A stretch of 64,000 bases of DNA. Source: Pseudoduganella plicata. GTDB lineage: Bacteria > Pseudomonadota > Gammaproteobacteria > Burkholderiales > Burkholderiaceae_D. The stretch covers positions 2,170,001 to 2,234,000 of the forward strand of contig NZ_CP038026.1 of the NCBI RefSeq assembly GCF_004421005.1, read 5' to 3'. The first letter of the stretch is position 1; every line of letters begins with the position of its first letter. The notes beneath the pieces are model-generated. The model was not told where the DNA came from. It saw only the letters and a list, made by a program, of their open reading frames with translations, and made no database searches. Shown piece by piece: positions 60,280-64,000 of this stretch. Both the position numbers and the translations under genes were made by a program.

Positions 60280-62007
60280 ATGGCTGCAGCCGCCGAAGCA
60301 CTCGATATCGACGCATCCGCCGACGCCGGAACCGAAGGCAAGGTGCCCTTCTACAAGACCGCGATGGGCAAGAACATCATCCGCGGCGGCGCCGTCGCAG
60401 CCATCCTGATCACCATCCTGATGATCTGGCTGTGGAACAAGGAGCCCGACTACAAGGTCCTGTTCAGCAATTTCTCCGACCGCGATGGCGGCGCCATCAC
60501 GGCCGCGCTCGACCAGATGCAGGTGCCCTACAAGTTCAGCGAAGGCGGCAACGCCATCCTGATCCCGGCCGAAAAGGTGCACGACACCCGTCTGCGCCTG
60601 GCATCGCAAGGCCTGCCGAAAGGCGGCAACGTCGGCTTCGAACTGATGGAAAACCAGAAGCTGGGCGTGTCCCAGTTTTTGGAGCAGGTCAATTACCAGC
60701 GCGCGCTGGAAGGCGAGATGGCCAAGTCCATCGAATCGCTGGGCGCCGTGCAGTCGGCCCGCGTCCACCTGGCGATGCCGAAGCCATCGGTATTCGTGCG
60801 CGAGCAGCAGAAGCCGACGGCGTCCGTCATCCTGACGCTGCACCCGAACCGTGCCATCGATCCGGGCCAGGTCAGCGCCGTTGTGCACCTGGTGGCCTCG
60901 TCCGTGCCGGAGCTGCAGCCCGCGAACGTGACGGTCGTGGACCAGCAGGGCAACCTGCTGTCGGACCAGAACAAGAACAGCAACACGGCCATCAAGAGCC
61001 TGGATGCGACCCAGCTGAAGTACGTGCAGGAACTGCAGAACCAGGTCATCAAGCAGGTCGAGAACATCGTCAAGCCGATCGTCGGCGAAGGCAACGTGCG
61101 CGCCGAAGCGGTCGCGGACGTGGACTTCTCCGCCGTCGAGCAGGCGGCCGAGTCGTACAAGCCGAACTCGTCGCCGGCCCCGTCGGCCATCCGCAGCCAG
61201 CAGAGCAGCGAAACCAACGGCAACACCAACGCGAACCCGAACGGCGTGCCGGGCGCCCTGTCGAACCAGCCGCCAGGCGTGGCCACCGCGCCGCTGACGA
61301 CCACGCCACCGGGCGAAGCCCCTGCCCCGGGCACGGTGCCAGGCGGCACGGCAGCGGCCGGCACGGGTCCGATGCACAAGGAATCGACGACCAACTATGA
61401 AGTCGACAAGACCGTGCGCTACGAGCAGAAGGCCATCGCCGGCCTGAAGCGGATGACGGTCGGTGTCGTGGTGAACTACCGCCGCATCGTCGGCCCGGAC
61501 GGCAAGGTGACGGTGCGTCCGCTCAATGCCGACGAACTGGCCAAGATCAACAGCCTGGTGCGCGAAGCGATGGGCTACAACCAGGACCGCGGCGACTCCG
61601 TCAGCGTGGCCAACGCGCCGTTCGACGGTGTCGACAAGGCGGCCGAGCCGGCGCTGGACTGGTGGCGCGATCCGGCCAACCTGCCGATGGCGAAAGAGCT
61701 GGCGAAATTCCTGATCACCGCGCTGATCCTGCTGTACATCCTGATGCGTGTGGTGCGCCCGATGATGCGCCCCGTATTCAAGAAAATCGACGAGATCAAT
61801 GCGCCGGAGCCGGAACCGGAACCGGAAATCATCGAAGAGCCGACTGGTCCGACCGAAGAGGAAATCTTCGCGCAGCAAATGGCCGAAATGGAAGAAAGCA
61901 CCGCGCGCACCTACCGCGACAACCTGGCCCTGGCCAAGAAGCTCGCCGCAGAAGATCCGCGCATTGTCGCCAACGTAATCAAGGCATGGATAGAAGCAAA
62001 TGACTGA
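60280..62007 (+). CDS. fliF: flagellar MS-ring protein FliF
   Basis: 575 residues. Transmembrane helix 1 (about 34-51), the periplasmic YscJ/FliF domains (ring-building motifs LASQGLPKGGNVGFELME, SIESLGAVQSARVHLAMP, VTVVDQQGNLLS), a Pro/Thr/Gly-rich disordered linker (about 300-370), helix 2 (about 470-495) and an acidic cytoplasmic tail with the FliG-binding end (EDPRIVANVIKAWIEAND). It forms the membrane ring on which the rotor and export gate assemble. The stop overlaps fliG by 8 bp. Confidence 0.96.
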   Translation: MAAAAEALDIDASADAGTEGKVPFYKTAMGKNIIRGGAVAAILITILMIWLWNKEPDYKVLFSNFSDRDGGAITAALDQMQVPYKFSEGGNAILIPAEKVHDTRLRLASQGLPKGGNVGFELMENQKLGVSQFLEQVNYQRALEGEMAKSIESLGAVQSARVHLAMPKPSVFVREQQKPTASVILTLHPNRAIDPGQVSAVVHLVASSVPELQPANVTVVDQQGNLLSDQNKNSNTAIKSLDATQLKYVQELQNQVIKQVENIVKPIVGEGNVRAEAVADVDFSAVEQAAESYKPNSSPAPSAIRSQQSSETNGNTNANPNGVPGALSNQPPGVATAPLTTTPPGEAPAPGTVPGGTAAAGTGPMHKESTTNYEVDKTVRYEQKAIAGLKRMTVGVVVNYRRIVGPDGKVTVRPLNADELAKINSLVREAMGYNQDRGDSVSVANAPFDGVDKAAEPALDWWRDPANLPMAKELAKFLITALILLYILMRVVRPMMRPVFKKIDEINAPEPEPEPEIIEEPTGPTEEEIFAQQMAEMEESTARTYRDNLALAKKLAAEDPRIVANVIKAWIEAND

Positions 62008-62998
62008 TAGTACCGGACTGCAAAAAGCAGCGATTCTGATGCTGGCGATGGGTGAAACCGAGGCCGCCGAAGTGATGAAGTTCCTGGGGCCGCGCGAAGT
62101 GCTGAAGCTGGGCGCCGCCATGGCGACGATGAAGGGCGTGCCGCACGAGCAGGTTGTCGACGTGCTCGATGACTTCCGCGACGAAGTGGCCGCCGCCTCC
62201 ACCGTCGGCCTGGATTCGGACGAGTACATCCGCCAGGTGCTGACCAAGGCGCTGGGCGACGACAAGGCCTCCGTGCTGCTGTCGCGCATCCTGGGCGGCA
62301 AGGACGCGTCCGGCATCGAAAGCCTGAAGTGGATGGATTCGCCGTCCGTCGCCGAACTGATCAGGAACGAGCACCCGCAGATCATCGCGACCATCCTCGT
62401 CCACCTGGAGCGCGACCAGGCCTGCGAAATTCTGGGACACTTCACGGACCGACTGCGCAACGACGTGGTGCTGCGTATCGCCACCCTGGACGGCGTGCAG
62501 CCGGCCGCGCTGCGCGAGCTGAACGACGTGCTGACGAAACTGCTGTCGGGTAACGAGAACATCAAGAAGTCCACGCTGGGCGGCGTGCGCGCGGCGGCCG
62601 AGATCCTCAACTTCATGAGCGGCGAGCAGGAAAACTCGGTGATGGACAATATCAAGAACTACGACAACGACATGGCGCAGCAGATCATGGACGAGATGTT
62701 CGTGTTCGACAACCTGATCGACATCGACGACCGCGGCATCCAGCTGCTGCTGCGCGAAGTGCAGTCGGAAATGCTGATCATCGCCCTGAAGGGCGCGTCG
62801 CAGGAACTGCGCGAAAAGATCTTCAAGAACATGTCGGCCCGCGCCAGCGAAATGATGCGGGAAGACCTGGAATCGAAGGGCCCCGTGCGGCTGTCGGAAG
62901 TGGAAACGCAGCAGAAACAGATCCTGCAGATCGTGCGCCGCCTGGCGGACGAAGGCCAGATCGTGTTGGGCGGCAAGGGCGAGGACTCTTTCGTTTAA
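62000..62998 (+). CDS. fliG: flagellar motor switch protein FliG
   Basis: 332 residues. N-terminal FliF-binding domain (GLQKAAILMLAMGETEAAEV), middle domain with EHPQIIATILVHL, and C-terminal torque domain with the charged helix residues (RGIQLLLREV, LREKIFKNMSARASEMMRED). It interacts with stator MotA and with FliM. YcgR-type brake proteins, such as the one encoded upstream, act on FliG/FliM (family knowledge). Confidence 0.97.
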   Translation: MTDSTGLQKAAILMLAMGETEAAEVMKFLGPREVLKLGAAMATMKGVPHEQVVDVLDDFRDEVAAASTVGLDSDEYIRQVLTKALGDDKASVLLSRILGGKDASGIESLKWMDSPSVAELIRNEHPQIIATILVHLERDQACEILGHFTDRLRNDVVLRIATLDGVQPAALRELNDVLTKLLSGNENIKKSTLGGVRAAAEILNFMSGEQENSVMDNIKNYDNDMAQQIMDEMFVFDNLIDIDDRGIQLLLREVQSEMLIIALKGASQELREKIFKNMSARASEMMREDLESKGPVRLSEVETQQKQILQIVRRLADEGQIVLGGKGEDSFV

Positions 62999-63028
62999 AC
63001 TACAGTTTTGCACTGAACGAGGTACTGG

Positions 63029-63778
63029 TTGGCCCACATTCCGAAAGAGCAGCAGACGGCGTTCCAGCGCTGGGAACTGAAGTCGTTCGGCGACGAACGG
63101 CCCAGCACGCTGGCCGCACGCCAGCGCGAGGAAGCCGAAGCCCGCGCCGCCGCCGAGGCGGCTGCGGCCGAGGAAGCGGCACGCCAGGCGGAATACGAAG
63201 CCTTCCTGAACGCCCCTGCCCCGCCTGCCTATCCGACGGAAGAGGAACTGGCCGCCATCCGCGAGGAAGCGCGGCTGCAGGGCTACCAGGACGGTTACGC
63301 GGAAGGCCACCGCGCCGGCGAGGACGAAGCCATCCGCGAGGGCGAGGAAGCCACCGCCACCGCGCTGGCGCCGCTGGCCGGCCTGGCGGAACAGTTTGCC
63401 GAGGCGCTGCGCGGCGCCGACCAGCTGATCGCGCAGGATGTGCTGGAGCTTGCCATGCACCTGGCCCGCACGATGGTGCGCCAGGCATTGCCCGTCAAGC
63501 CGGAACTGATCGTGCCGATCGTGCGCGATGCCGTGGACACGCTGCCAAGCGTGCAGCAGCCGGCCGTGCTGATGCTCAACCCGGAGGATGCTGCCGTCGT
63601 GCGCACCGCCATCGGCGAGGAACTGGCCAAGGACGGCTGGCGTATCGCCGAGGACGAGTCGATCGCCCGCGGCGGCTGCCGGCTCGACACGGCCACCAAC
63701 CAGGTCGATGCCCAGATCGAATCGCGCTGGACCCGCCTCGCGGCGGCGCTCGGCAAAAATGTGGCGTGGCTGGATTAG
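63029..63778 (+). CDS. fliH: flagellar assembly protein FliH
   Basis: 249 residues from a TTG start at 63029, supported by GAGGT 6 bases upstream and the typical N-terminus AHIPKEQQTAFQRWELKSF; no in-frame ATG lies near. A long Glu/Ala-rich coiled coil (about 28-110) contains GxxxG-like repeats (GYQDGYAEGHRAG), followed by the V-ATPase E-subunit-like domain (about 120-230). FliH binds and restrains the export ATPase FliI encoded next. Confidence 0.93.
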   Translation: MAHIPKEQQTAFQRWELKSFGDERPSTLAARQREEAEARAAAEAAAAEEAARQAEYEAFLNAPAPPAYPTEEELAAIREEARLQGYQDGYAEGHRAGEDEAIREGEEATATALAPLAGLAEQFAEALRGADQLIAQDVLELAMHLARTMVRQALPVKPELIVPIVRDAVDTLPSVQQPAVLMLNPEDAAVVRTAIGEELAKDGWRIAEDESIARGGCRLDTATNQVDAQIESRWTRLAAALGKNVAWLD

Positions 63779-63787
63779 GGAGTGCCC

Positions 63788-64000
63788 ATGGACGCGAATG
63801 TGACTGAACAGGCCGGCGCGGCGTTGCACGCCGGCCGCTGGCGTTCCTACCTGTCCGACTGCGCCGCCGTGGCGGACTTCGTCGAGCCCATGCAGGTGGC
63901 CGGCCGCGTTACCCGCGTTGCCGGCCTCGTCATGGAGGCCGTCGGCCTGCGCCTCGCGGTGGGGGCGGCGTGCACCGTGCCGCTGCCCGCGGGCGGGCGC
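63788..64000 (+). CDS. fliI: flagellum-specific ATP synthase FliI, 3'-truncated by the window
   Basis: The first 71 residues only. The sequence VADFVEPMQVAGRVTRVAGL and VMEAVGLRLAVGAACTVPLP matches the N-terminal beta-barrel domain of FliI/YscN ATPases; the Walker motifs lie outside the window. It starts 9 bp after fliH, in the standard fliF-G-H-I order. It powers unfolding and export of flagellar substrates together with FliH. Confidence 0.92.
   Translation, partial: MDANVTEQAGAALHAGRWRSYLSDCAAVADFVEPMQVAGRVTRVAGLVMEAVGLRLAVGAACTVPLPAGGR

Noticed and set aside
60181..62655. 824-codon open frame antisense to fliF/fliG
   Set aside because: Crosses two flagellar genes with full domain content on the plus strand.

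Overview
The window looks like a chromosome segment of a GC-rich Betaproteobacterium, most likely of the Oxalobacteraceae (Massilia, Duganella or Pseudoduganella type). The grounds are the strong GC bias at third codon positions, the block rdgB-hemW / rph / PP2C / protein kinase / yicC / gmk / rpoZ / spoT / greB that is typical of Burkholderiales, a porin + TctC + TctDE locus, and a polar flagellar cluster in the order fliC-flaG-fliD-fliS-fliT. Genus is inferred from gene content and order only.

Layout. 1-2.3 kb: the end of zwf and a HexR-type regulator (glucose-6-phosphate oxidation). 2.3-7.8 kb: a PAS hybrid histidine kinase, then a two-gene unit (short FAD/NAD(P)-binding protein + Bcr/CflA-type MFS exporter) divergent from a MocR-type regulator. 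7.8-16.1 kb: an uptake locus (porin, TctC receptor, iron(III)-type ABC binding protein, fused permease and ATPase) divergent from TctDE. 16.2-20.6 kb: a lipoprotein, a frameshifted chemoreceptor and dadA behind a tandem glycine riboswitch. 20.6-28.6 kb: transaldolase, a complete RND efflux operon and a patatin-like hydrolase. 28.6-40.3 kb: housekeeping genes for nucleotide quality control, RNA processing, signalling and (p)ppGpp. This block is interrupted by REP-like repeats and by a REP-associated tyrosine transposase (RAYT), and its last gene, greB, carries a 3' frameshift. 40.3-44.2 kb: a NarX/NarL-like two-component pair and a GGEEF diguanylate cyclase. 44.2-45.6 kb: an intact IS4-family element with an 11-bp target duplication, inserted in the cyclase terminator. 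45.8-51.1 kb: a 1745-residue RTX protein built from three copies of a ~1.18 kb higher-order repeat plus partial flanking units. 51.6-64 kb: flagellar filament genes (fliC, flaG, fliD, fliS, fliT, a FliK-domain protein, an FlhB-tail protein, a PilZ/YcgR brake) and basal-body/export genes (fliE divergent from fliF-fliG-fliH-fliI).

How it works together. The right half concerns surface life: c-di-GMP synthesis, a probable type I-secreted RTX surface protein, the flagellum, and a c-di-GMP-responsive flagellar brake. Sigma-28-type promoters can be read upstream of fliC and fliD, and a weaker one before fliF. The most unusual layer is between the genes: a family of short palindromic repeats (core ACCGGTGACAGGCTCC and variants) sits in at least five intergenic gaps and flanks the RAYT on both sides. 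A separate 49-bp inverted repeat lies between the patatin gene and hemW. No wholly novel multi-gene system is evident. The best leads are the RAYT/REP network, the mixed TctC + ABC uptake operon, and the modular RTX protein.
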